A stretch of 64,000 nt of DNA from positions 496,001 to 560,000 of the forward strand of contig CAWIIO010000006.1 in NCBI GenBank assembly GCA_963836265.1. Reading direction: 5' to 3'. Position numbers and translations under genes: made by a program. The notes under the pieces were generated by a model. The model was not told the origin of the DNA, ran no database searches, and worked only from the letters and a program-made list of their open reading frames with translations. Positions 26,355-34,589 of the stretch are shown here, one piece after another; the first letter of the stretch is position 1; the number at the start of each line of letters is the position of its first letter. This DNA comes from CAIWHR01 sp963836265. Its GTDB lineage: Bacteria > Pseudomonadota > Gammaproteobacteria > Burkholderiales > Casimicrobiaceae.

Positions 26355-28712
26355 ATGACGACATCGGAATCGCAATACGCCCGCTTCGGCAGCGGCAAGT
26401 CGGTCAAGCGCGTCGAGGACGACGCCCTGCTCGCCGGCAAGGGCCGCTTCGCCGACGACGTAACGGCGCCTCGCCAGGCGTATCTCCAGTTCTTGCGCTC
26501 GCCGCACCCGCACGCGCGCATCGTGTCCGTCGACGCGACCGTGGCCGCCGCGATGCCGGGGGTCGTCGCGATCTTCACCGGCGAAGACCTCGTCCGCGCC
26601 GGCGTCGCGCCGATTCCCGCATCGGCGGATTTCAAGCGGGCCGACGGCGGCGCGACCGCATCGCCGCCGCAACACGCGCTGGCGATCGGAACCGTGCGCT
26701 TCGTCGGCGAAGCCGTGGCGGCGGTCATCGCCGAAACGCGCGTTGCGGCGCGCGACGCGGCGGAGGCGATCGACGTGCGCTACGACCCGCTGCCCTGCGT
26801 CGTTGATCTCGGCGACGCGCTCGCGGCTGGCGCGCCCCTCGTGTGGCCGGCGGCAACCGCCAACATCGCCTGCGAATTGCGCCACGGGGACGCCGCGGCG
26901 ACCGCCGCGGCGATCGCGAAAGCTGCGCACGTCGTCGCGCTCGACCTCGTCAACCAGCGCGTCATTCCCTGCCCGCTCGAGCCGCGGGCGACGCTCGCCG
27001 ACTACGATCCGGCGACCGACCGCATCACGCTCACGATCAGTTGCCAGACGCCGACCGGGGTGCGCGACGAGCTGTGCGAAGCCGTGCTCGGGATCGCCAA
27101 GGACAAAGTGCGCGTCCGCGTGGGCGACGTCGGCGGCGGCTTCGGGATGAAAACGACGCTCTATCCGGAAGACGTCGTCGCCGCGTTCGGGACCCGCGCC
27201 TTGAGCCGCCCGGTCAAATATTGCGCCGAGCGCATCGAGGAGTTCCTCGCCGCGAGCCATGGACGCGATCTTGCGAGCAAAGCCTGGCTCGCGCTCGACG
27301 CGAACGGACGGATTCTCGCGTTGCGGATCTCCTCGCATGCGAATCTCGGCGCCTACGCGACGCCGGCCGGCGTCGTCATCCAGCTGATGATCGGGCCATG
27401 GGTGTCGCCTTCGATCTACGACATTCGCACGATCGACATTCGCATTGCCGGCGTGCTCACGAACACGGCGCCGACCGGACCGTACCGCGGCGCGGGCCGT
27501 CCCGAAGCGATCTACATCATCGAACGGCTGATGGACGCCGCCGCGCGGCAGACGGGTATCGACGCCGTGGAGCTCCGCCGCCGCAACATGATCCGTCCCG
27601 AGCAGATGCCCTACGGGAACGCGATGCGCAAGACCTACGACACCGGCCGGTTCGAAGCGGTGATGGATCGGGCGCTCATCCTCGCCGACTGGCAGGGTTT
27701 TGCGGCGCGCGCGGCGGACGCGAAACGCCGTGGCCGGCTGCGCGGGCGGGGCCTCGCGACGTTCATCGAATGGACCGGCGCCGAAGTGTTCGAGGAGCGC
27801 GTGACGGTCACCGTCGCGGGCAGCGGCGAGATCGAAATCTTTTCCGCGACGCAGGCGTTCGGGCAAGGACTCGTCACGACGTACGCGCAGCTCGCCGTCG
27901 ACGTCTTCGGCGTGCCCATCGAGAAGATCCGGATCGTCCAGGGCGACACCGATCGCGGCACCGGATTCGGCAGCGCCGGCTCGCGCTCGCTCTTCGTCGG
28001 CGGCTCGGCCGTCCACGTCGCCGCCGAGCGCACGGTCGGCAAGACGAAGGAGCTCGCCGCCGAGGAGCTCGAAGCCGGGATCGGCGACATCGACTACCGT
28101 GACGGCGTGTTCCGCATCGCCGGCACCGACCGGAACATCGGTCTCTTCGACCTTGCGCGGAAGCAGCCGCGAGAGCGCATCGTGCTGGAGTCGACGAGCT
28201 CGGTCGCCGATGCGACGTGGCCCAATGGTGCCCACGTCTGCGAGGTCGAAGTCGACCCCGACACCGGCGCAGTCGAGATCGACCGTTACTGGTCGGTCAA
28301 CGACGTCGGCCGCGTCGTCAATCCGATGATCGTCGTCGGCCAGCTCGAGGGCGGCGCGACGCAGGGGATCGGCCAGGCGCTTTGCGAGCGCTTCGTCTAC
28401 GATCGCGAGACGGGACAGGCGCTGACGGCGAGCTTTCTCGACTACGCGCTACCGCGCGCCGGAATGATCCGGCATTTCGAGATGACGATGGACGAGTCGA
28501 CGCCGTCGCGCAACAATCGGCTGGGCGTCAAGGGCGTGGGGGAGCTCGGCACGATCGGCGCAACGCCGGCGGTGGTCAACGCCGTGATCGACGCGCTCGC
28601 GCGCGCCGGACTCGGTAGGCGCGCCGACGCGCTGCAGATGCCGTTCACGTCGGAGCGCGTGTGGCGCGCGTTGCAGGAGTCCGGGCAACATTCCGGTCCG
28701 GGAACGATCTAA
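26355..28712 (+). CDS. molybdenum hydroxylase large subunit (xanthine dehydrogenase/CoxL superfamily)
   Basis: A 785-aa molybdopterin-binding subunit. The N-terminal domain (RVEDDALLAGKGRFADDV) and the large Moco-binding domain are full length. The glycine-rich GDVGGGFGMKT, PYRGAGRPEA and the catalytic-Glu motif GVGELGTIG near the C-terminus are all present. The CO-dehydrogenase active-site loop (VAYRCSFR-like) is absent; GPYRGAGRPEA stands in that position, so this is an aldehyde/purine/aromatic hydroxylase-type enzyme rather than CO dehydrogenase. The FAD (medium) and 2Fe-2S (small) subunits that normally accompany it are not in the window. ATG 26355 gives the usual N-terminus. Confidence 0.9.
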   Translation: MTTSESQYARFGSGKSVKRVEDDALLAGKGRFADDVTAPRQAYLQFLRSPHPHARIVSVDATVAAAMPGVVAIFTGEDLVRAGVAPIPASADFKRADGGATASPPQHALAIGTVRFVGEAVAAVIAETRVAARDAAEAIDVRYDPLPCVVDLGDALAAGAPLVWPAATANIACELRHGDAAATAAAIAKAAHVVALDLVNQRVIPCPLEPRATLADYDPATDRITLTISCQTPTGVRDELCEAVLGIAKDKVRVRVGDVGGGFGMKTTLYPEDVVAAFGTRALSRPVKYCAERIEEFLAASHGRDLASKAWLALDANGRILALRISSHANLGAYATPAGVVIQLMIGPWVSPSIYDIRTIDIRIAGVLTNTAPTGPYRGAGRPEAIYIIERLMDAAARQTGIDAVELRRRNMIRPEQMPYGNAMRKTYDTGRFEAVMDRALILADWQGFAARAADAKRRGRLRGRGLATFIEWTGAEVFEERVTVTVAGSGEIEIFSATQAFGQGLVTTYAQLAVDVFGVPIEKIRIVQGDTDRGTGFGSAGSRSLFVGGSAVHVAAERTVGKTKELAAEELEAGIGDIDYRDGVFRIAGTDRNIGLFDLARKQPRERIVLESTSSVADATWPNGAHVCEVEVDPDTGAVEIDRYWSVNDVGRVVNPMIVVGQLEGGATQGIGQALCERFVYDRETGQALTASFLDYALPRAGMIRHFEMTMDESTPSRNNRLGVKGVGELGTIGATPAVVNAVIDALARAGLGRRADALQMPFTSERVWRALQESGQHSGPGTI

Positions 28713-28742
28713 CGTGATCGCACGGCCACGAAGGAGCGAATC

Positions 28743-29768
28743 ATGAGCACACGTGACGAACTGGAAGCAACGATCGCCAGGCTGACCGCCCCGGGCAAGG
28801 GCATCCTCGCCGCCGATGAGAGCCTTCCGACGATCACCAAGCGGTTCAAGGGGGTCGGCATCGAGTCGACAGACGAGTCCCGGCGCCAGTATCGGACGCT
28901 CTTGTTCACGGCGCCGGGGGCCGAGCAATTCCTGGCCGGCGTGATCCAGTTCGAGGAGACACTGGGCCAGGCGGGCGACGACGGCACGCCGCTCCCCGAG
29001 GTGCTGTCGCGCCGCGGTATCGTGCCCGGCATCAAGGTCGACAAGGGCACGACGCCGCTGCCTGGCGCCGATGGCGATCTTGTCACCCAGGGGCTCGACG
29101 GCCTCGCGGAGCGGCTGAAGGCATACAAGGATAGAGGCGCGCGCTTCGCGAAGTGGCGCGAGGTCTACGCGATCACCGATCACAACCCCACGCGCCTCGG
29201 GATCGAGGCCAACGCCGAGGTGCTCGCGCGTTATGCGGCGATCTGCCAGGGGCAGGGCATCGTCCCGATCGTCGAGCCCGAGGTGCTGATCGACGGCGTG
29301 CACACGCTCGAGCGCTGCCATGAGGTCTCCGAAGCCGTGCTGAACGCGGTGTTCCACGCCTTGCACCGCCATCGCGTGCTGCTCGAAGGCATGGTGCTGA
29401 AACCGAGCATGGTGCTGCCAGGCAAGGAAAGCCCGCCGAAAGCGCGGCCCGAGGTCGTCGCGCGCGCGACGCTCGAAGTGTTGAAGCGCACCGTTCCGGC
29501 GGCGGTGCCGACCATCAACTTCCTCTCCGGCGGCCAGGCGGCGGTCGAGGCGACCGCCAATCTCAACGCGATGAACGCCATGGCGCCGCACGCGCCCTGG
29601 ATCCTGTCGTTCTCGTACGCCCGGGCGCTGCAGGAGGACGCGATGCGCATCTGGGCCGGTCGAGCCGAAAACGTGCGCGCCGCGCAGGCCGCGTTTTACA
29701 AGCGCGTGAAGATGAACAGCCTCGCGCGGGAGGCGAAGTGGAGCGAGGCGCTGGAGAAGCAGGGCTGA
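28743..29768 (+). CDS. class I fructose-bisphosphate aldolase
   Basis: A 341-aa Schiff-base aldolase of the animal/plant-like class I family, unlike the metal-dependent class II enzyme usual in proteobacteria. Family motifs are GKGILAADESLPTITKRF at the N-terminus, GIVPGIKVDKGTTPL, IVPIVEPEVLIDG and EGMVLKPSMVLPG, the last containing the Schiff-base Lys. Near the end, ILSFSYARALQEDAM is conserved. AAGGAG precedes ATG. It cleaves fructose-1,6-bisphosphate in glycolysis or runs in reverse. It is 30 bases after the molybdenum hydroxylase gene on the same strand, and a REP element lies 14 bases beyond its stop. Confidence 0.95.
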   Translation: MSTRDELEATIARLTAPGKGILAADESLPTITKRFKGVGIESTDESRRQYRTLLFTAPGAEQFLAGVIQFEETLGQAGDDGTPLPEVLSRRGIVPGIKVDKGTTPLPGADGDLVTQGLDGLAERLKAYKDRGARFAKWREVYAITDHNPTRLGIEANAEVLARYAAICQGQGIVPIVEPEVLIDGVHTLERCHEVSEAVLNAVFHALHRHRVLLEGMVLKPSMVLPGKESPPKARPEVVARATLEVLKRTVPAAVPTINFLSGGQAAVEATANLNAMNAMAPHAPWILSFSYARALQEDAMRIWAGRAENVRAAQAAFYKRVKMNSLAREAKWSEALEKQG

Positions 29769-29782
29769 CGGCGAAGTAGGAG

Positions 29783-30002
29783 AAGTAGGGTCAGAGAAGA
29801 CTTTCGGGCGATGGCGCGGGCATTGGCATCCGTGCCATCGTTCCTGAATGCCGCGCCAGCCGCGTTTTTACTTCCCGGGAGTCGTCCTGCACGCCGTCCA
29901 GCGCGGCGACAACCGCGCCGCCTGCTTTTTTCGCCCTGCAGATTATCGGTTCCCGCTGGGCCGACCCTCGAAAGTGCCGGGAAGTCGTCTCTGACCCTAC
30001 TT
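29783..30002. mobile_element. REP element copy A, enclosing a RAYT transposase remnant
   Basis: The left end AAGTAGGGTCAGAGAAGACT (from 29783) and the right end GAAGTCGTCTCTGACCCTACTT (29981-30002) are inverted copies of the same about 22-bp arm. The 170 or so bases between them contain the start of a REP-associated transposase gene. The element begins 14 bases after the class I aldolase stop. This arm is shared with copies B (30335) and C (43307) and, diverged, with 42710-42773. It is evidently a deletion derivative of a RAYT unit. Confidence 0.85.
29848..29994 (+). pseudogene. remnant of a REP-associated tyrosine transposase (RAYT, Y1_Tnp)
   Basis: A 48-codon frame starting MPRQPRFYFPGVVLHAVQRG and running DNRAACFFRPADYRF. 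This is the conserved N-terminus of RAYT proteins (IS200/IS605-related HUH-type nucleases), which continues in intact copies with the HUH metal-binding motif. Here the match ends at ADYRF (about codon 35) and the frame runs into the right REP arm, where TGA lies at 29992. The rest of the transposase, including the catalytic HUH and Tyr, has been deleted. It can no longer act. Confidence 0.82.
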
Positions 30003-30015
30003 TCCACGCAGGACT

Positions 30016-30321
30016 TCAGCCTTTCTCCCCGTAGGCCAGCACGTCCATCATGGCGGCGAAGCGCGACCAGTCGATGCGCTTGCTCCGATGCCGGTTTCGC
30101 CCGTACCAGTAGAGCGATCCTCGCCCGATTTCCAGCTCGCCGATTTTCTCGTCGTTGGCGTAGATCTGGAGATTGAGAGACGAGCGCGCCTTGGCGAGCT
30201 CGAAGTTCGCGAGATCGGCCTTGACCTCGTGCTTGCGCAGGTTTGCGCCCTTGCGCGACGATTTCGCGCGTCGGATGGCCCGCGGGCCCTTGCTGCTTTT
30301 CGTTTTCTTCGTTGCGATCAT
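30016..30321 (-). CDS. small basic hypothetical protein between two REP copies
   Basis: A 101-aa protein. The first 35 residues are very basic (many Lys/Arg: KKTKSSKGPRAIRRAKSSRK). Then a strand-rich region reads LNLQIYANDEKIGELEIGRG, followed by SLYWYGRNRHRSKRIDWSRF, a pattern seen in small conserved proteins of unknown function in several proteobacteria. GGAAGG lies nine bases upstream of the ATG, a good ribosome-binding site. REP copies A and B border it within 13 bases on both sides. Nucleic-acid binding is a guess from charge. Confidence 0.65.
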   Translation of the reverse strand: MIATKKTKSSKGPRAIRRAKSSRKGANLRKHEVKADLANFELAKARSSLNLQIYANDEKIGELEIGRGSLYWYGRNRHRSKRIDWSRFAAMMDVLAYGEKG

Positions 30322-30334
30322 GTCACCTTCCCAG

Positions 30335-30432
30335 AAGTAGGGTCAGAGACGACTTTTCGCTCAGCGGGCCGTGAACTCCGCGGAGGTGCTGGTCCTCAAT
30401 TTGTCGGGGGAAAGTCGTCTCTGAACCTACTT
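30335..30432. repeat. REP element copy B (short palindromic)
   Basis: A 98-bp palindrome: AAGTAGGGTCAGAGACGACT at the left, AAAGTCGTCTCTGAACCTACTT at the right, with a spacer of about 50 bases containing GTGAACTCCGCGGAGGT. The spacer is similar to that of copy C (GTGGACTCCGCGGGAGGT), so B and C descend from one short non-autonomous form. Its right end overlaps the 3' end of the ABC-transporter gene and supplies that gene's TAG stop. Confidence 0.88.
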
Positions 30433-31965
30433 ATTACGCAGTCCGGCGGGAATGAGCCAACGCTCGCCGAACCGGAAGCCGGCCTCGAGCAGCAGCGCGA
30501 GCGCGGCCGCGGGAATGGCGCCGGCCAGCAGCAGCGTGTTGTCGTTGAGCGCAAGGCCGGTGACGATGCGCTCGCCGTAGCCGCCGGCGCCGATGAACGC
30601 GGCGATCGTCGCCGTTCCGACGTTGATCACCGCCGACGTCTTGATCCCGGCCATGATCGTTGGCGCGGCGAGCGGCAGCTCGATCTTTTGCAGGATCGTG
30701 CCCGCGGTCATCCCCAGCGATTGCGCCGCCTGGATCATGCCCAGCGAAATCTGGGTGAGCGCGGTATAGGTGTTGCGCACGATCGGCAGCAGCGCGTAGA
30801 GCGCCAACGCGATGAATGCCGGCACGGCGCCGATGCGCCCCGTCAACGGAATCAGGACGGCAAGCAGCGCGAGCGAGGGAATCGTCTGCACGACGCCTGT
30901 CGCGCCGAGAATCAGGCCCTCGGCAGCCGGTCTTCTGGCGGCGACGACGCCGAGCGGGATGCCGACGACGATGCTGGCCGAGAGCGAGAAGAACACGAGT
31001 TCCAGGTGCTCGAACGTGAGCCGGGCGAAATCCGGGCCGAAGAATTTGCTCCACAGAGTGCCCCCTGTGCCCGCCTTCGGGACCGCAGCCGCAGCGGTGG
31101 TGACGCCGGGAAGGCGGGCGATGAAATCGGCGGCGATGGCCGCAAAATCCTTGCCCTCGAGCTCCGCGGCGGCGTTCATCCGGCGCATTGCGGCATCGTC
31201 GATCGTTCCCTCCAGCCTTTGCAGCGAACGCCACGTCTTCGGCAGTCGCCGCGGAAGATCGGCGCGATAAAGCAGCACTGCGTCGTAGCGCGGAAAGTAA
31301 TGGCGGTCATCGGCGAGCACGGTCAGGCCGTACCTGTCGAGCTTCGCGTCCGTCGAGTAAATGTCGATGACGTCGACCTGATGCTGCGCGATGGCCTCGT
31401 AGGCGAGCCCGTGATCGAGGCCTCGCGGCGTTGCGAACGGGAGCCCGTACGTTCGCTTCAACCCCGGCCAGCCGTCGGCGCGGCCGAGAAACTCCTGCGA
31501 CAGACCCAGCCGCAGCTCCGGATGCATCCGGAGATCGGAGAGCTTCGCGATGCCCTTCGCGCGCGCGTCATCGGCGCGCATCGCGAGTGCGTACGTGTTG
31601 TTGAACCCCAAAGGTACCCCGACGGCGAGCCCCATCGGCGCCAGCTTGGCATCGAGCTCGGCGAGCGGAGGTACCGCATCGAGCTTCAGAATCTCTTTCG
31701 CGATCGTGCCGGTGTACTCGGGGTAGATGTCGATGTTGCCGGTCGCGAGGGCATTCTGCACGATCGCGGTGTTGCCGAGCCCCTTGCTGTGCGTGACGGT
31801 GGCCTCGCCTGCGAGCTGCGCCGTCTGCTTGACGATCTCGCCGAGAATGTAAGACTCGGTGAAGCGCTTGGAGCCGACGTTGAGCGTCGGCTCGGCGGCG
31901 AGCGCAATCGCGCCGACGGCGAGCGCCGTGGCACCCGCGACGCGCACAAGGGTTCCTGTTGGCAT
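30427..31965 (-). CDS. osmoprotectant ABC transporter, substrate-binding and permease domains fused
   Basis: A 512-aa protein. A signal-like N-terminus (LVRVAGATALAVGAIALA) precedes an OpuAC/ProX-type glycine betaine/choline-binding domain, about residues 20-280 (LNVGSKRFTESYILGEI, GNIDIYPEYTGTIAKEIL). A binding-protein-dependent permease domain with five to six helices fills about 290-510 (GVVQTIPSLALLAVLIPLTG, the EAA-like QSLGMTAGTILQKIELPLA). Such binding-protein-permease fusions are known in the OpuC/YehYZ-related group. The ATPase subunit is missing from the neighbourhood. ATG 31965 (MPTGTLV) is chosen. The stop codon TAG is contributed by the arm of REP copy B. Confidence 0.9.
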   Translation of the reverse strand: MPTGTLVRVAGATALAVGAIALAAEPTLNVGSKRFTESYILGEIVKQTAQLAGEATVTHSKGLGNTAIVQNALATGNIDIYPEYTGTIAKEILKLDAVPPLAELDAKLAPMGLAVGVPLGFNNTYALAMRADDARAKGIAKLSDLRMHPELRLGLSQEFLGRADGWPGLKRTYGLPFATPRGLDHGLAYEAIAQHQVDVIDIYSTDAKLDRYGLTVLADDRHYFPRYDAVLLYRADLPRRLPKTWRSLQRLEGTIDDAAMRRMNAAAELEGKDFAAIAADFIARLPGVTTAAAAVPKAGTGGTLWSKFFGPDFARLTFEHLELVFFSLSASIVVGIPLGVVAARRPAAEGLILGATGVVQTIPSLALLAVLIPLTGRIGAVPAFIALALYALLPIVRNTYTALTQISLGMIQAAQSLGMTAGTILQKIELPLAAPTIMAGIKTSAVINVGTATIAAFIGAGGYGERIVTGLALNDNTLLLAGAIPAAALALLLEAGFRFGERWLIPAGLRNK

Positions 31966-32164
31966 GGGAAGCTGCAATCGGGCGCCGGGCCAGGGCGCCA
32001 ATGTACACCCGCCGCGCGCGAGGTCGCGCGATGACTCGATTGGAGAGAAGACGTTGACATCGGCGAGGGCGGGCCGGTCATGGCGCGCGTTTCAGCTCGC
32101 TGCGCTTGTCCGCGTTGCGTCGCCTTGCGACCGATCATCTGCAAGCCGCGCGCGCCGGCATGTC

Positions 32165-33568
32165 TCACTCCTGCGGCCGCCGCCGGTGCCAATCGGTCGC
32201 GTGCTGGAACGCCCGCCCGATCCGGATCAGCGTCGCCTCGCCGAACGGCGCACCGATCAACTGCACACCGATCGGCAGGCCGTCCGCCGAGAAGCCTCCC
32301 GGCAGCGACAGCGCACATGCGCCGAGGTAGTTGGCAGCGCGCGTGAACGTCGCGAGCGCCGTCGTGGCCTCGTCGACTTCGGCCACCGGCGTGGCGACGA
32401 TCGGCAGCGTGGGCGTGAGCAGTGCGTCGCGCTTGCGCATCCAACTCGCGAATGCCTCGACTTCGCGGCGCCGGTGCGCGAGCTCGTCGATGTAATCGGC
32501 GGCACCGATCGACTTGCCCTCGAGGAGCCGCTTTCGCACCCACGGATCGATCTGCAACGACGGGTCTTCGACATAGGCGCGATGCACCGCGTAGGCTTCC
32601 GCGGCAATGATGCGACCGTTGCGCACCATCGCGTCGCCGAAATCGACTGGGACGGGGCTCTCCTCGACGATGGCACCCAAGTCGCGCAGCACCGCCATCG
32701 CCGCGTGCTGCGTGCCCACGACGTCGCGCGACGTGCAATCGGGAAACTGCTCGGCCGCAAGCGCCGTGACGCGCATGCCGCGGACGCTTGGTTGGCCCGC
32801 CAGCGCGGTTTCGGCGTCGAAGCCCGGCGCGGCGAGCGTAGCGGGGTCGCGCGAGTCCGCTCCCGCCATCGCGGCGGTGAGCCGGGCCGCATCTTCGACG
32901 GTGCGCGCGAGCGGCCCGATCGAGTCGAGCGTCGTCGACAGCGGCACGGCGCCGCGGAGGCTCACGCGCCCGTACGTCGGCTTGAGGCCCGTGAGTCCGC
33001 ACAGCGCCGCCGGAATCCGTATCGACCCGCCGGTGTCGGAGCCGATCGCCGCAGGCACGAGACCCCCTGCGACGGCCACCGCCGAGCCGCTGGACGAGCC
33101 GCCCGCCACGCGATGCGTGCGCATGTCCCAGGGATTCCATGGTGCGCCCATCGGCTCGTTGCAGCCCCAGCCGCCGAAAGCGAACTCGACCATGTGGGTC
33201 TTGCCGAGCGGGATCATTCCGGCTGCGAGGAGGCGTTCGACCGCCGTGGCCGTGTCGTCCGAGATCCGCCCGAGCCAGCTCTTCGAGCCGGCGGTCGTTT
33301 GATGACCCTCGACATGGAGGAGATCCTTGAGCGCGATCGGCAACCCGTGCAGAGAACCGCGCGTTCGCCCCGCCGCGCGTTCGCGGTCGGCGGCGGCGGC
33401 CCCCGCGAGAGCCCCGTCGCGCCAAACGTCGACGAACGCATGCAGTCGACGGTCCCGGGCATCGATCCGGTCGAGGCAGGCGGCCACGATCGCGTGCGAC
33501 GTGGATTCTCCCGAAGCGAGAAGGCGTTCGAGTTCGGACAGCGAGCGGAAGGGGAGGTCGCTTTGCAT
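32165..33568 (-). CDS. amidase signature family amidohydrolase
   Basis: A 467-aa amidase-signature enzyme. The Ser-cisSer-Lys triad is readable: Lys in IALKDLLHVEG (about residue 80), cis-Ser in GGSSSGSAVAVAGG (about residue 155) and the nucleophile Ser in IGSDTGGSIRIPAALCG (about residue 178). Length matches acylamidase/AtzF-like members rather than GatA with its partners, and no gatB or gatC is nearby. Substrates of these enzymes range from short amides to allophanate and cannot be read here. About 200 bases separate it from the downstream transporter gene. Confidence 0.92.
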   Translation of the reverse strand: MQSDLPFRSLSELERLLASGESTSHAIVAACLDRIDARDRRLHAFVDVWRDGALAGAAAADRERAAGRTRGSLHGLPIALKDLLHVEGHQTTAGSKSWLGRISDDTATAVERLLAAGMIPLGKTHMVEFAFGGWGCNEPMGAPWNPWDMRTHRVAGGSSSGSAVAVAGGLVPAAIGSDTGGSIRIPAALCGLTGLKPTYGRVSLRGAVPLSTTLDSIGPLARTVEDAARLTAAMAGADSRDPATLAAPGFDAETALAGQPSVRGMRVTALAAEQFPDCTSRDVVGTQHAAMAVLRDLGAIVEESPVPVDFGDAMVRNGRIIAAEAYAVHRAYVEDPSLQIDPWVRKRLLEGKSIGAADYIDELAHRRREVEAFASWMRKRDALLTPTLPIVATPVAEVDEATTALATFTRAANYLGACALSLPGGFSADGLPIGVQLIGAPFGEATLIRIGRAFQHATDWHRRRPQE

Positions 33569-33736
33569 CGGACGAAGGTAGTCATGCTGGGAGGCGACGG
33601 TACCGCGGACGGTCCCCCCGGTCGAGACTTTCCTCCTTTCCCTGCCTCATGCTCAGGCGAGGGAGATTAAGCCGCGTCAAACTCGCCGCGGCCTTCCTGT
33701 TGCACAATGGGCGCGTTCCCCTATCGCGAGGGCGCC

Positions 33737-34576
33737 ATGACGTACCGGTCCATTTTCGTCCACGTCGACGACACCGAGGCTTGCCTGCAACGGCTGGATT
33801 ACGCTAGCCGCCTCGCCAGGAAGTACCCGGCAGAGTTGCTGGGCGGCTACATCGTCCCCCCAAGCGAGCTCACGCCATACGCCAAGGCCGTGATGTCGCA
33901 GGACTTGATCAAGGAATATGCTCGCAAGCTCGGCGCTTTGCGAAGCGCCGGCGAGGAGAACTTCCGTGCGGCGACCGCGCGCGCCGGCGTCGCCGCCGTC
34001 GAATGGCAGGCGCCGACCGGCAACGCGATCGGACAGGCAGTGCTGCATGCGCGGCATTCGGATCTCGCCATCATCGGCCAGCCGCCACGTGACGAGGCGC
34101 AAGAGGCATTTGCGGCCGAGCTCGCCAACGCGGTCGTGACCCGCTGCGGGCGGCCGGTGCTGTTCGTTCCGTCGGTCGGTGAATATCCGACGATTGGCGA
34201 GCGCGTACTGATCGCGTGGAAGGATTCGCGCGAGTCCGCGCGCGCCGTCGCCGACGGTCTGCCGCTGCTCAAGGATGCGAAGAAGGTATTTGCGGTCGCC
34301 GTCACGCCGAAGTCCGACGAGACCGCGCGCGAGAAGTTCACCGACGCGCAGCTCTCCACGTTCCTGCGCCGGCACGACGTCGAGGCCACGGTGCGCCGAA
34401 TCTTCGCGGCAGACATCGATGCGGGCGAGCTGTTGCTGTCGCAGGCCGCCGATTTCGGCGCCGACCTGATCGTGATGGGCGCGTACAGTCGCCCCCGGCT
34501 GTCCGAGCTCGTCTGGGGCAGCGTCACGCGAGTGATGCTTTCGTCGATGACGGCGCCGGTGCTGATGTCGCACTGA
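33737..34576 (+). CDS. tandem universal stress protein (UspA x2)
   Basis: A 279-aa protein with two Usp domains. The first begins at MTYRSIFVHVDDTEACL, and the second half starts at RVLIAWKDSRESARAVAD near residue 155, ending with the Usp signature DLIVMGAYSRPRLSEL and VTRVMLSSMTAPVL. The first domain lacks the full GxGxxG ATP-binding motif. ATG 33737 is used because the family starts here; a start 30 bases upstream is possible but adds unlike residues. Its role is in stress survival; the ligand is unknown. Confidence 0.9.
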   Translation: MTYRSIFVHVDDTEACLQRLDYASRLARKYPAELLGGYIVPPSELTPYAKAVMSQDLIKEYARKLGALRSAGEENFRAATARAGVAAVEWQAPTGNAIGQAVLHARHSDLAIIGQPPRDEAQEAFAAELANAVVTRCGRPVLFVPSVGEYPTIGERVLIAWKDSRESARAVADGLPLLKDAKKVFAVAVTPKSDETAREKFTDAQLSTFLRRHDVEATVRRIFAADIDAGELLLSQAADFGADLIVMGAYSRPRLSELVWGSVTRVMLSSMTAPVLMSH

Positions 34577-34589
34577 CGGCGGCGCGCCG

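Noticed and set aside
26067..28235. Long minus-strand open frame opposite the molybdenum hydroxylase
   Set aside because: Same GC-skew shadow effect; low-complexity translation and no family resemblance.
26355..28712. Aerobic CO dehydrogenase large subunit
   Set aside because: The Cu-binding active-site loop (AYRCSFR) is absent; GPYRGAGRPEA stands there instead.
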